Both the position numbers and the translations under genes were made by a program. Below are positions 34,792 to 44,457 of a DNA stretch of 64,000 nucleotides, piece by piece. This stretch comes from Aequorivita xiaoshiensis (lineage in GTDB: Bacteria; Bacteroidota; Bacteroidia; Flavobacteriales; Flavobacteriaceae): contig NZ_JAIRBB010000010.1 in NCBI RefSeq assembly GCF_022008395.1, positions 1-64,000 of the forward strand, read 5' to 3'. Below the pieces are notes generated by a model that searched no databases, had not been told where the DNA came from, and saw nothing but the letters and a program-made list of their open reading frames with translations. Numbering within the stretch: position 1 is the first letter of the stretch; each line of letters begins with the position of its first letter.

Positions 34792-34909
34792 TTCAGTTTT
34801 TTTAAGGATAGCTATATCCTAACGTGATGCTTCTCAAGATAGGCATTGCTTTATAAATGCGTTGCATCTATTCGCATCGTAAGTTTTAAACTGAATTAAT
34901 ACATTTTCT

Positions 34910-37900
34910 ATGATTAACAAAATCATTTCATTTTCCATTAATAATAAATTTATTATTGGCTTATTTATAGTGGCACTTGTTGGTACGGGCATTTGGTCTA
35001 TGGCCACTATAAACTTGGGTTCTGTACCCGATATAACAAACAACCAAGTACAGGTAATAACCGTGGCCCCAAACTTGGGGACAGAAGATATAGAACAATT
35101 TGTTACCTATCCCGTAGAATTGGCAATGGCCAATCTTCCTGACGTCATCGAGCTGCGTTCAGTATCCCGTTTTGGGCTGTCCGTGGTTACCATTGTTTTT
35201 AAGGACGAGGCAGGCACTTATCTGCCACGGCAATTGGTACAGGAGAAATTAACCGAAGTTGCCGGAGAAATCCCCGAAGGTTTTGGCACACCTTTTATGG
35301 CACCCATAACAACAGGTCTGGGCGAAATTTTTCAATATACCTTAAAAGTGACAGAAGGCTATGAAGACAAATATGACGCAATGGAGCTTCGTACCATCCA
35401 AGATTGGATTGTAAAACGCCAAATGGCTTTAGTGCCAGGCGTAGTCGAGGTCAATGCTTTTGGAGGTTATGTAAAACAATATGAAGTTGCCATAAATCCT
35501 GATAAACTAAAAAGTTTTGGCATTACAATGAATCAGGTTTTTGAAGCTCTTAAAGTGAACAATGCTAATACCGGTGGTGCTTACATTGAAAAAAACCACC
35601 AAGCCAATTTTATCCGTGGCGAAGGGCTGGCTCGAAGTATCGCCGATTTGGAAAACACGGTTGTGACCACTCAAAATGGAAGCCCTGTCTTGGTAAGGGA
35701 CGTTGCCGAAAAAGTGGGCTACGGAAACCAAGTGCGTTATGGTGCATTTACCCAAGACGGTCACGAATCCGTAGGTGGACAAATTTTAATGCTGAAAGGC
35801 GAAAGCCCAGGCGACGTGATTGAAAATGTGGAAAAGCGTATTGTAGAAATTCAAAAATCCCTGCCGGAAGGTGTTTATATTGATGCTTTTTTAAGCCGAA
35901 GTGAACTTATTGAGGCAACCACAAGTACCGTTAAAAACAATCTAATAGAAGGAGCCCTAATCGTCATATTTGTTTTGGTCTTACTTTTGGGAAGCTTCCG
36001 TGGTGGCTTGATAGCAGCTTCGATAATCCCTTTATGTCTATTATTTGCATTTATTTTGATGAAACAATTTGGCATTTGGGCAAATTTAATGTCCTTGGGT
36101 GCGATCGATTTTGGAATTATTGTAGATGGAGCGGTGATTATCGTGGAAGGAGCGGTTTTCCACATTCATCAACGGATGAAAAAATCCACAACCGCCATCA
36201 ACCAAGCTGAAATGGATGAAATCGCCTATGATTCTTCAAGTAAAATGATGAATTCTGCCTTCTTCGGTCAACTAATTGTTCTTATAGTTTTTACACCGAT
36301 TCTTTTTTTGACCGGTGTGGAAGGGAAAATGTTCCGGCCAATGGCATTTACATTTGGTTTTGCCGTTTTAGGCGCTATCATCCTTTGTCTTACCTACGTG
36401 CCAATGATGTCATCATTATTTTTAAAACCTGCTAAAAATCAAAATAGTTGGTTCGCCAAGTTTGAAAACAAGATTGATAGGTTCAGTGATAAAATTATGG
36501 ATGTTCTGAATCGTATCTATCTGCCTATATTAAATTTTGCACTTCGCTTTCGGGCAGGTGTGGTTATAGGCGCGGTTTCCTTGCTTTTGATTTCAGGATT
36601 TATTTTCAGCAATATGGGAGCAGAATTTGTCCCTAAATTTGATGAAGGCGATATTGCATTTCAAGCATTGATAAAACCGGGGAGCAGTCTTACAGAATCT
36701 ATTGAGGCTTCAGAGAAACTTCAGAAGTTAATCAATGAGTTTCCGGAAGTAAAAACAGTAGTTTCTAGGATTGGTGTGGCCGAAATACCGACAGACCCGA
36801 TGCCTATGGATATTGCCGATAGTTATATTATTCTTGAAAAAGATAAGAGTAAATGGACTTCCGCAGATAGTAAAGAAGAACTAATAGAAAAAATACAGGA
36901 AAAAATTTCAGTAGTTCCCGGCGTAAATTTCGTGTTTACCCAACCTGTAGAACTTCGTTTTAATGAATTGCTTACAGGGGTTCGTGAGGACGTGGCAATC
37001 AAACTGTACGGAGAAGATTTAGGCGTTTTGGCAGACAAGGTACAGGAAATCGCAGCGGTCATCAGAACCGTTCCCGGAGCGGCTGACCTCAATGTAGAAG
37101 CTACAAGCGGTTTGCCACAAATGACAGTGGTGTATAACCGGGCAAAAATGGCACAATACGGTGTAACCGTGGATAAATTGAATGATTATGTAAGTGCCGC
37201 CTTTGCAGGCGAAAAGGCAGGTGTGATTTTTGAAGGCGAAAAGCGTTTTGATGTGGTTATCAGGTTGGCAGAGGACTTTAGGCAAGACATCAATAGCTTA
37301 AAAAACCTTTACATAGACCTGCCGAACGGTGCTCAAGTGCCTCTAAAGGAAGTTGCGGATATCAGTTATAAAGCTGGGCCAATGCAAATTTCAAGAGACA
37401 ACACTATGCGTCGTATATCTGTGGGTGTAAATGTTCGTGGACGCGATGTAAAATCGATGGTCGAGGAAATTCAGCAAAAACTGGAAACGGAAGTGGAACT
37501 GCCACCAGGTTATTACGTCACTTATGGAGGGTCATTTGAAAACCTGCAACGTGCATCAGACCGATTGATGATAGTAGTGCCCATCGTTCTACTAACAATA
37601 TTTATCCTGCTTTATTTCGCTTTAAATTCATTTTCACAGGCTTTGATGATTTATATGGCAGTGCCTTTGGCGGCAATAGGCGGGGTTTTCATTTTGTTGA
37701 TCCGTGGAATGCCTTTCAGTATTTCGGCAGGGGTCGGGTTTATCGTACTCTTTGGAGTAGCGGTTTTAAACGGTCTGATACTCATAAACAAATTCAATGA
37801 ACTAAAAGAAAGTGGAATGACAGATTTAAAAAAACGTATATACGAAGCTACGCACGAACGTTTACGTCCCATTTTATTGACTGCCATTACCACAATTATG

Positions 37901-39325
37901 GGCTTTATCCCAATGGCGGTTTCCACCTCTGGTGGTGCAGAAGTACAGCGACCATTGGCAACAGTAGTCATTGGAGGAATGCTTACGGCAACATTTTTGA
38001 CCTTGGTGGTTATTCCTATTCTTTACTATTGGCTGGAATCCCGAAAAGAAAAGAAGGACAATGGTGGAGATGTAAGTTATATTAAAAAATCAACCAATAT
38101 TGTAACCGTATTATTGATGGTTGGAGGTTTGATGGCTTCTGGTACTTCATTTGCCCAAGACACCAATCAAGATGGTACAATCCCAAAGACCTTGACCATT
38201 GATGAGGCTATTGCTATGGCTAAACAGAATTATCCATCACTTAAAGAGAGCCAAGCATTTATTGAACGGGAAAAGGCACTAAAGGGAACGAGTTTTGACC
38301 TTGGTAGCACTCAAGTTTTCACGGGCAAAGAAGAATATGGAAATAATCTTCCTGGAGTGCAGACAACCGTTGGTGTGCAACAGGGCAACATTGATTTGCT
38401 TTCCGGTTTTTCAAAATCGAAGTTTTACAAAGAGCGTATTGCCTTGGGAGAAAAGTTTTATGTGGCCAGTGAACAACAATTGGTGCGTAATGTGATGCAG
38501 GCGTATGACCAAATTAATTATTACAAGGCACAATTGCGTTTTGCAGACCAATTGGACAGTATTTATACCAATTTTAAGACCGCTGCCCAACTTCGGTATG
38601 ATACGGGAGAAACAGGTAAGTTGGAATTTATTTCAGCCTCTTCAGAATTTCAACAGATTCAAGTATTAAGGCAACAAGCCTTTGATGATATTGAAATAGC
38701 CAAACGTGCCTTAAAACAATATTTGGGAACGGATGAATCCATTGAAACGATTAGTGAACCATACAAAACATTGGATTTTATGGCAATGTTAGATTCCACT
38801 TCGGTGGCCAATAACCCAATGTTGCAATATGCGTTGCAAAATGCCGAAGTAAGCAAGGCAAATGTGGGTGTTGAGAAATCACAATTCCTGCCGAAATTCA
38901 GCTTATCGTATGGCAGGCAGGTTGTAGATGATGTTTCAGGCTTCAACACCTATCAGGCGGGTATTAGCATTCCGCTATGGTTTTTTCCGCAGAAGTCAAG
39001 GGTAAAAGCAGCAAAGGCAGACGCAATGGTAGCAGAGAATCAATATTTGGAGCAAAAGGCGGTTACAGAAAGTCGCGTGTCGCAATTGACCAAATCCCTC
39101 GAAAAAACTAAGAAGACCTTGCAATATTATAAAGAAGGCGCACTATTGTTGGCAGAACAGCAAATTACCACAGCGCAATTGGCATCCAAGGAAGGCGAAA
39201 TAGATTATGTCAATTATATCACAATTCTCAACAGTGCCATCAGGATAAAACAAAACCATTTGCAATACATAAACCAGTTTAACCAACAATCCATTGAGAT
39301 ACAATATCAATTGGGCAATTTATAA
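34910..39325 (+). CDS. CzcA-type HME-RND heavy-metal efflux pump fused to a TolC-like outer-membrane factor
   Basis: 1471 residues, about 420 longer than a normal RND pump. Residues 1-~1045 are a complete HME-RND transporter with twelve membrane helices. The proton-relay motif in helix 4 is DFGIIVDGAVIIVE, giving Asp400, Asp406 and Glu413 at the positions of CzcA Asp402, Asp408 and Glu415, which favours a divalent Zn/Co/Cd-type pump over a CusA Cu/Ag type. Residues ~1055-1083 look like an internal signal peptide ending SFAQ. The remainder is a TolC-family channel protomer with two long coiled-coil repeats. Pump and channel would be made as one chain, either cleaved at the internal signal site or kept together. 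The adaptor gene follows 16 nt later. Confidence 0.92.
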   Translation: MINKIISFSINNKFIIGLFIVALVGTGIWSMATINLGSVPDITNNQVQVITVAPNLGTEDIEQFVTYPVELAMANLPDVIELRSVSRFGLSVVTIVFKDEAGTYLPRQLVQEKLTEVAGEIPEGFGTPFMAPITTGLGEIFQYTLKVTEGYEDKYDAMELRTIQDWIVKRQMALVPGVVEVNAFGGYVKQYEVAINPDKLKSFGITMNQVFEALKVNNANTGGAYIEKNHQANFIRGEGLARSIADLENTVVTTQNGSPVLVRDVAEKVGYGNQVRYGAFTQDGHESVGGQILMLKGESPGDVIENVEKRIVEIQKSLPEGVYIDAFLSRSELIEATTSTVKNNLIEGALIVIFVLVLLLGSFRGGLIAASIIPLCLLFAFILMKQFGIWANLMSLGAIDFGIIVDGAVIIVEGAVFHIHQRMKKSTTAINQAEMDEIAYDSSSKMMNSAFFGQLIVLIVFTPILFLTGVEGKMFRPMAFTFGFAVLGAIILCLTYVPMMSSLFLKPAKNQNSWFAKFENKIDRFSDKIMDVLNRIYLPILNFALRFRAGVVIGAVSLLLISGFIFSNMGAEFVPKFDEGDIAFQALIKPGSSLTESIEASEKLQKLINEFPEVKTVVSRIGVAEIPTDPMPMDIADSYIILEKDKSKWTSADSKEELIEKIQEKISVVPGVNFVFTQPVELRFNELLTGVREDVAIKLYGEDLGVLADKVQEIAAVIRTVPGAADLNVEATSGLPQMTVVYNRAKMAQYGVTVDKLNDYVSAAFAGEKAGVIFEGEKRFDVVIRLAEDFRQDINSLKNLYIDLPNGAQVPLKEVADISYKAGPMQISRDNTMRRISVGVNVRGRDVKSMVEEIQQKLETEVELPPGYYVTYGGSFENLQRASDRLMIVVPIVLLTIFILLYFALNSFSQALMIYMAVPLAAIGGVFILLIRGMPFSISAGVGFIVLFGVAVLNGLILINKFNELKESGMTDLKKRIYEATHERLRPILLTAITTIMGFIPMAVSTSGGAEVQRPLATVVIGGMLTATFLTLVVIPILYYWLESRKEKKDNGGDVSYIKKSTNIVTVLLMVGGLMASGTSFAQDTNQDGTIPKTLTIDEAIAMAKQNYPSLKESQAFIEREKALKGTSFDLGSTQVFTGKEEYGNNLPGVQTTVGVQQGNIDLLSGFSKSKFYKERIALGEKFYVASEQQLVRNVMQAYDQINYYKAQLRFADQLDSIYTNFKTAAQLRYDTGETGKLEFISASSEFQQIQVLRQQAFDDIEIAKRALKQYLGTDESIETISEPYKTLDFMAMLDSTSVANNPMLQYALQNAEVSKANVGVEKSQFLPKFSLSYGRQVVDDVSGFNTYQAGISIPLWFFPQKSRVKAAKADAMVAENQYLEQKAVTESRVSQLTKSLEKTKKTLQYYKEGALLLAEQQITTAQLASKEGEIDYVNYITILNSAIRIKQNHLQYINQFNQQSIEIQYQLGNL

Positions 39326-39341
39326 TCTTAAAAAAAGAAAA

Positions 39342-40598
39342 ATGAAGAATATATTATTAGTAAGTACCGTATTATTTACACTTATGTTTATGAGTTGTAA
39401 TGATGCCCCAAAATCTGAACTTGGGCATAACGAAGCCGAAGGCGTATCAAAAACCAATGAAGCTGGGGAAGATGCACACGGCGATGAAGGCCACAATGAA
39501 GGAGAAGAAGAAGGTCACAGCGAGGAAGAAGGCGTTGTGGAACTTACAAAGCAACAGGCCGAAACCATAGGTTTGGAAATGAAACCTTTGGAGGAACGCA
39601 ATTTAGGGAACAACATTAAGGTAACGGGAACGCTGGAGCTTTTCCCACAGGACAAGGCGAACATAAGCCCGTTTGTTGGTGGAAATGTGAGTGCCATAAA
39701 AGTAATACCCGGAGATAACGTAAGCAAAGGTCAAGTGCTGGCATATATAGAACACCCGGATATCATTGCAATGCAACAGGACTATCAGGAAAAAAATGAC
39801 GAACTGGTCTTTTTGAAACAGGATTTTGAACGCAAGCAGACGCTTTATGACAAAGGCGTTTCTTCGGGAAAGGAATTTCAAATGGCTCAATCAAAATTTC
39901 GTTCCACAACATCCAGCGTCAATGGTTTGAGGGCCCAATTGAAGTTGTTGGGGATTAATCCGGAAAAAGTGGCGGAAGGACAGATATATTCCGCAGTTCC
40001 CATTACCACACCCATAAGTGGTTATGTGGATGAAGTAATGATTAGCCTTGGCGATTACGTGGCACAACAATCCAAAATGTTCTCGATAAGCGATAATTCA
40101 AAAATTTATGTAAACTTCAAAGTCTATGAAAAGGACATAAAGCAAATCCAGAAAGGACAACAGATATATTTTTCCACGGCCTCTCGCCCAGATGAACTGC
40201 TTAAAGCAACCGTTCGGTCTATAGGTAAAACTTTTGAGACAGACCCAAAAGCCATAGAAGTTCTTGCTGATATAGAAAACAAGGATAAAAATCTTTTGCC
40301 AGGTATGTATGTAGAAGGGCGCATAGTGCAGGGCGAGAAAAAGGGTTTTGCCGTTCCGGAAGCCGCCATTATAAAGGAAGGCGAGCAATCCTTTATTTTT
40401 ATCTTGGATGAAGATGAGGAAATGGAAGTAGGCAAAATGAAATTCAAAATGATACCCGTAACGGTTGGTATTACTGATTTAGGCTTTGTTGAAGTCAATC
40501 TGCCTGCCGAAGTTTCAACCGATGCCAAAGTGGTCATAAACGGAGCTTATAACCTGTCTTCTGAAATGATAAAGGGCGAACTGGAACACGGACATTAA
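39342..40598 (+). CDS. RND periplasmic adaptor lipoprotein (CusB/CzcB-like)
   Basis: 418 residues from the ATG at 39342; the frame is open 16 codons further upstream, overlapping the pump, but this ATG opens a lipoprotein signal with lipobox LMFMSC. Next is a 45-residue Gly/His/Glu-rich stretch (GHNEAEG, AHGDEGHNEG, GHSEEEG) likely to bind metal. The membrane-fusion body follows: lipoyl-like halves (ALELFPQDKANIS, KVIPGDNVSKGQVLAYIEHPD), a helical hairpin, a beta-barrel and a membrane-proximal domain. It should bridge the pump and the outer-membrane channel and may deliver metal. It ends with the dipeptide His-Gly-His-rich tail EHGH. Intact, same operon as the pump. Confidence 0.9.
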   Translation: MKNILLVSTVLFTLMFMSCNDAPKSELGHNEAEGVSKTNEAGEDAHGDEGHNEGEEEGHSEEEGVVELTKQQAETIGLEMKPLEERNLGNNIKVTGTLELFPQDKANISPFVGGNVSAIKVIPGDNVSKGQVLAYIEHPDIIAMQQDYQEKNDELVFLKQDFERKQTLYDKGVSSGKEFQMAQSKFRSTTSSVNGLRAQLKLLGINPEKVAEGQIYSAVPITTPISGYVDEVMISLGDYVAQQSKMFSISDNSKIYVNFKVYEKDIKQIQKGQQIYFSTASRPDELLKATVRSIGKTFETDPKAIEVLADIENKDKNLLPGMYVEGRIVQGEKKGFAVPEAAIIKEGEQSFIFILDEDEEMEVGKMKFKMIPVTVGITDLGFVEVNLPAEVSTDAKVVINGAYNLSSEMIKGELEHGH

Positions 40599-40624
40599 TT
40601 CAATAATAATCAAAGGTTTTGATT

Positions 40625-40678
40625 CCGAGTTTGTTTATCGTCTTAATTAGTTAGTTAAAAATTATAAAACAGACTCGG
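40625..40678 (+). promoter_or_regulatory. Long-loop inverted repeat between adaptor and PII-like genes
   Basis: Arms CCGAGTTTGTTT (40625-40636) and AAACAGACTCGG (40667-40678) are complementary with one mismatch around a 30-nt AT-rich loop. There is no T-run after it, so it is more likely an RNA processing or attenuation element, or an operator, than a full terminator. Confidence 0.45.
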
Positions 40679-40713
40679 TTCAAAATTGATTAAAAATTTA
40701 AAAAGTTAATAAT

Positions 40714-41052
40714 ATGAAAGAAATAAAAGCATTTATAAAACCGAACCGAATCCAAAGAGTCATTGAAGCACTTTCTGACAATGGATTTGAAAGTATGACC
40801 CTTTCACAAGCAGAAGGCACGGGCGCGTTCAAGGCAAAAGGTGCCAGACCGTCGCTGGATTTTCACGTAACAGATAGTCCAGTGGTCAAATTGGAATTGG
40901 TCTGTCAAAATGAGGAAGCCCAAGCGGCCATTGAAACAATTATAGCCAACGCCAAAACCGACGGGCCTGGAGATGGTATAATTTATATAGCTAATATAGA
41001 AGATGCGTTTCACATTAAAACAGGAGATTCCTTAAAACGTTACGACCTGTAA
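40714..41052 (+). CDS. PII-like signalling protein of the metal operon
   Basis: 112 residues with the GlnB/PII fold: MKEIKAFIKPNRIQRVIEAL is the first strand and helix, DGPGDGIIYI is the conserved loop and strand region equivalent to the TGxxGDGKIF motif, and IKTGDS is the C-terminal turn. The T-loop is altered and lacks the classical Tyr uridylylation site, so it is not a nitrogen regulator. PII-like proteins placed after RND metal pumps are seen in other bacteria, where they may sense metal or nucleotides. It follows the adaptor gene by 115 nt and precedes a Fur-family gene by 16 nt. Confidence 0.8.
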   Translation: MKEIKAFIKPNRIQRVIEALSDNGFESMTLSQAEGTGAFKAKGARPSLDFHVTDSPVVKLELVCQNEEAQAAIETIIANAKTDGPGDGIIYIANIEDAFHIKTGDSLKRYDL

Positions 41053-41068
41053 TTCTCTTTCTAAACAA

Positions 41069-41491
41069 ATGGAAAAAATAGTTCAATTTTTAGAAAGCAA
41101 AGGAATACGACCTACAGCTATGCGCCTTATGACCTATAAGCGGTTGGCAGAGTTGAATGTTGCCATCAGCCTTGGCGATTTGGAAAAAGATTTTAAGATC
41201 AGTGAAAGAAGTACCCTGTTTAGGACTATGAAAGCGTTTGAAGAAAAAGGGATTGTGCATCAAATCGAGGATGGGACAGGGGTTATAAAATACGCCCTTT
41301 GCGAAGAAAATTGTGAATGCGAGGTCGGCAACGACCTTCATTTGCACTTTCATTGCAACAATTGTAATGAAACGGTCTGTTTAACAGAGCATAAAATCCC
41401 TCACATCAACTTGCCTGATGGCTATATCACGGAGGACATTAACTTGGTGGTAAAGGGTATTTGCGAAAAATGCAGTGGCAATTTGGATTAA
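41069..41491 (+). CDS. Fur-family transcriptional regulator 1
   Basis: 140 residues: an N-terminal winged helix (GIRPTAMRLMTYKRL, then SERSTLFRTMKAFEEKGIVHQI) and a C-terminal dimer domain with structural zinc cysteines in CNNCNETVCL and CEKC. The segment HLHFHCNNC carries regulatory metal-ligand histidines. It resembles Zur/Fur repressors; the sensed metal is probably zinc or a related divalent ion given the neighbours. A paralogue follows the P1B-4 ATPase at 44.5 kb. It is embedded between the PII-like and SpoIIAA-like genes in the same direction. Confidence 0.88.
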   Translation: MEKIVQFLESKGIRPTAMRLMTYKRLAELNVAISLGDLEKDFKISERSTLFRTMKAFEEKGIVHQIEDGTGVIKYALCEENCECEVGNDLHLHFHCNNCNETVCLTEHKIPHINLPDGYITEDINLVVKGICEKCSGNLD

Positions 41492-41535
41492 ACGTTTGGT
41501 TTTTAAATTCAATTATCATTTATAAATAGTGAGCA

Positions 41536-41883
41536 ATGATAACAATCTATAAAAAAGAGGCTACTGTATATATGGTAGCAGAGAATAAGCTGGATGCCAA
41601 GGATTATGAAAACTTGATACCGGTCTTAACAGAACACATAAATGCATATCAGGAAGTGTTCTGGTACATTGAAATGCAAAATTTTGAAGGTTGGGCAGCA
41701 GAGACATACTGGAAGGGAATTGAATTATACCTTCCGAATGAAAAGCATTTAAAGCGAGTTGCTTTGGTGGGCAGCGTTAAATGGCAAGAGCAATTTACCG
41801 AGGTATTGCTTCCTTTTTCAGAAGCTCATATAAAATTTTATAAGACCGAAGAAAAAGACGATGCCAAAGAGTGGATAAAATAA
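41536..41883 (+). CDS. SpoIIAA-like (STAS-fold) protein 1
   Basis: 115 residues matching the SpoIIAA-like family: a short N-terminal strand pair (MITIYKKEATVYMVA), a helix, the strand VFWYIEMQNFEGW around 43-55, and the KRVALVGSVKWQEQ segment that precedes the last helix, ending with EAKEWI-type residues (DAKEWIK). The family is widespread beside transporters but its function is unsettled; a lipid or ligand carrier role has been proposed. It lies 9 nt ahead of the P1B-4 ATPase and has a paralogue at 46.5 kb. Confidence 0.82.
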   Translation: MITIYKKEATVYMVAENKLDAKDYENLIPVLTEHINAYQEVFWYIEMQNFEGWAAETYWKGIELYLPNEKHLKRVALVGSVKWQEQFTEVLLPFSEAHIKFYKTEEKDDAKEWIK

Positions 41884-41892
41884 AAATAAAAA

Positions 41893-44418
41893 ATGGAAAA
41901 ACTACAACTAAAAATACCGGTCATCCTTCCGCAAGTTCCTAACGAAAAAGATTCTTGTGTTGAAAGGCTTATTCAAAAACTACAAGCTAAAGAGGGCATC
42001 GAAAAAGTGCACATTGCCGATGCAAACGGAGCTGATGTGCCAAAGCTCTGTTTTCATTATGACCCAGATATCATTTCCATTGACCGCATTCAATCCCTCG
42101 CCGAAAGTACTGGTGCCGAGATTACCGAAAAATACGGGCATTTGCTCATTGAAGTTAAAGGAATCAGACACACAAGACAGGCTCGTTCCATAGAGAGAAG
42201 CCTTTTGGCAATCAATGGAGTTTTGGAAGCTTCCGTTTCAGGCTCTGGAATGGTACGACTTGAGTTTGATAAAAAGCAAACAAATTTTGATGAAATAAGC
42301 AAACAAATTGAAAAGGAAGACCTTCAGGTTCAACGCAGTGCTTCAAACGAAAATGATTACACCGAAGCATCCAAAAAACAAGAGCGTTCAAAGAAGGAAG
42401 AGACTAAAGAGCAAACTTCCACCGAGGGACACGAGCACAAAGAAGGCGAGACCCACGAGGAAGGAGAAGAGCACGCCCACGGTGGTATTTTCGGTAAAAA
42501 TACGGAGCTTATTTTTTCCATTATCTGTGGGGCACTTCTCGGAATAGGTTTCGGCCTTTCCTATGTGGAATCCATCCCAGATTGGGTCAGTCTTACTTTA
42601 TACATTGGTGCTTACTTTTTCGGTGGTTTCTTTACGGCCAAGGAAGCAGTACAGACGGTTGCCAAAGGCGGTTTTGAAATTGACTTCTTAATGCTGGTTG
42701 CCGCCATTGGTGCAGCCATTCTGGGAGAATGGGCAGAAGGTGCATTGTTATTGTTCCTGTTTAGTTTGGGGCACGCCCTTGAACATTATGCAATGGAAAA
42801 GGCCCGAAAGTCCATTGCGGCACTGGCAGATTTAGCACCAAAAACAGCATTGCTGAAAAAAGATGGTAAGACAGAAGAAGTCGGGATTGAAAAATTAAGT
42901 ATAGGCGATATCATTGTGGTCAAACCCAACAGTAAAATATCTGCCGATGGTGTTGTGGTCAATGGAAAAAGCAGTGTCAACCAAGCACCTATCACAGGGG
43001 AAAGTGTACCTGTGGACAAAATTCCTGTGGAAGATACGGGCAAGGACTATTCGGCAGACGATGATATCAAGGACGAAAACCGCGTTTTTGCCGGAACTAT
43101 CAACGGTAATAATACTTTGGAAATAAAGGTAATCAAAGAAGCCAAAGACTCTACGCTGTCCCGACTGGTCAAATTGGTCAACGAGGCACAGACCCAAAAA
43201 TCCCCCACCCAACTTTTGACCGACAAGTTTGAAAAATACTTTGTACCATCCGTACTGATATTGGTTGGTATCCTACTCTTTGCCTTTTTGGTCATTGATG
43301 AACCGTTTAGTGCCAGTTTTTACCGTGCAATGGCAGTATTGGTAGCCGCCAGCCCTTGTGCACTCGCCATTTCAACACCAAGTGCGGTATTAAGCGGTGT
43401 GGCACGGGCAGCACGGGGCGGTGTACTTATCAAAGGTGGGCGACCGCTTGAGGATTTAGGGGTCATTACCGCTTTGGCTTTTGATAAAACGGGCACACTT
43501 ACCGAAGGCAAGCCCAAACTTACCGAAGTAGTACCACTGGGGAATATTGAAGAAAATGAACTGTTAAAGATAGCCGTTGCCGTTGAAAACTTGAGCGACC
43601 ACCCTTTGGCCAAAGCCGTCGTAAGGGATGGGAAAGAGCGTCTGAAAGGTACTGATATTACCGATGCGTCAGATTTGGAAGCGGTTCTCGGAAAAGGTAT
43701 CAAAGCTTCTTTGGGCAAGGATAAAATCTATATAGGAAACCTTGACTTGTATGAAGACCTCGATGAAGCAAAACCATCCGAAGATATATCGAATAAAGTA
43801 AAAGAACTTGAAGGTGGTGGAAATACCACAATGCTCATAAGAAGGAACAAAGAATATATAGGTATCATCGCCCTGATGGATACCCCACGGGAAGCGGCCA
43901 AGGAAACCCTTAAAAAATTAAAGGAAATCGGTATTAAGCGGATGATAATGCTAACTGGCGATAATCAAAAGGTTGCCGATGCCGTTGCTAAAGAAATTGG
44001 GTTGACCGATGCCTGGGGAAGCCTGTTGCCAGAGGAAAAGGTAGATGCCATTAAAAAATTAAAAGAACAGGAATCCAAAGTCGCAATGGTAGGCGACGGT
44101 GTGAACGATGCCCCTGCAATGGCAAACAGCACCGTAGGTATCGCAATGGGTGCAGCGGGCAGTGATGTGGCATTGGAAACAGCTGACATTGCCCTAATGG
44201 CCGATAAACTGGAAACCCTGCCCTTTGCCATAGGTTTGAGCAGGAAGGCAAAGACCATTATCAAGCAAAACCTTTGGGTCAGTCTTGGTATTGTTGCCCT
44301 GCTTATACCCTCAACCATTTTTGGGCTTGCCAATATCGGTATTGCGGTGGTAGTCCACGAAGGCTCAACACTACTTGTGGTATTCAATGCCTTAAGGCTT
44401 TTAGCGTATAAAAAATAA
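41893..44418 (+). CDS. P1B-4 type heavy-metal P-type ATPase (SPC / HEGST motifs)
   Basis: 841 residues. The N-terminus has two ferredoxin-like HMA folds without the CxxC metal motif, then an acidic His-rich linker (GHEHKEGETHEEGEEHAHGG region, ~175-196). The ATPase core has membrane motif SPC (AASPCALAIS), phosphorylation site DKTGTLTEGKP, the HP motif (DHPLAKAV) and GDGVNDAPAM. The last helices contain HEGST. SPC together with HEG(G/S)T defines the P1B-4 group (CoaT, CtpD, CzcP), which export Co, Fe, Ni or Zn, rather than the CPC-type Zn/Cd/Pb or Cu pumps. It is the central gene of the island and complements the RND pump by moving metal from cytoplasm to periplasm. Confidence 0.9.
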   Translation: MEKLQLKIPVILPQVPNEKDSCVERLIQKLQAKEGIEKVHIADANGADVPKLCFHYDPDIISIDRIQSLAESTGAEITEKYGHLLIEVKGIRHTRQARSIERSLLAINGVLEASVSGSGMVRLEFDKKQTNFDEISKQIEKEDLQVQRSASNENDYTEASKKQERSKKEETKEQTSTEGHEHKEGETHEEGEEHAHGGIFGKNTELIFSIICGALLGIGFGLSYVESIPDWVSLTLYIGAYFFGGFFTAKEAVQTVAKGGFEIDFLMLVAAIGAAILGEWAEGALLLFLFSLGHALEHYAMEKARKSIAALADLAPKTALLKKDGKTEEVGIEKLSIGDIIVVKPNSKISADGVVVNGKSSVNQAPITGESVPVDKIPVEDTGKDYSADDDIKDENRVFAGTINGNNTLEIKVIKEAKDSTLSRLVKLVNEAQTQKSPTQLLTDKFEKYFVPSVLILVGILLFAFLVIDEPFSASFYRAMAVLVAASPCALAISTPSAVLSGVARAARGGVLIKGGRPLEDLGVITALAFDKTGTLTEGKPKLTEVVPLGNIEENELLKIAVAVENLSDHPLAKAVVRDGKERLKGTDITDASDLEAVLGKGIKASLGKDKIYIGNLDLYEDLDEAKPSEDISNKVKELEGGGNTTMLIRRNKEYIGIIALMDTPREAAKETLKKLKEIGIKRMIMLTGDNQKVADAVAKEIGLTDAWGSLLPEEKVDAIKKLKEQESKVAMVGDGVNDAPAMANSTVGIAMGAAGSDVALETADIALMADKLETLPFAIGLSRKAKTIIKQNLWVSLGIVALLIPSTIFGLANIGIAVVVHEGSTLLVVFNALRLLAYKK

Positions 44419-44457
44419 ATTTAGTAAAAAAGATTGCTTTTTGAATCAATGCTAAAA

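Noticed and set aside
40714-41052. PII-like protein as a nitrogen regulator (glnB/glnK)
   Set aside because: It lacks the uridylylation Tyr of the T-loop and lies in a metal-efflux operon rather than with amtB or glutamine synthetase.
43320-43718. Long minus-strand frames opposite the P-type ATPases and the RND pump
   Set aside because: They lie opposite conserved coding sequence with high GC in codon position 3 and have Ser/Pro/Ala-rich shadow translations.
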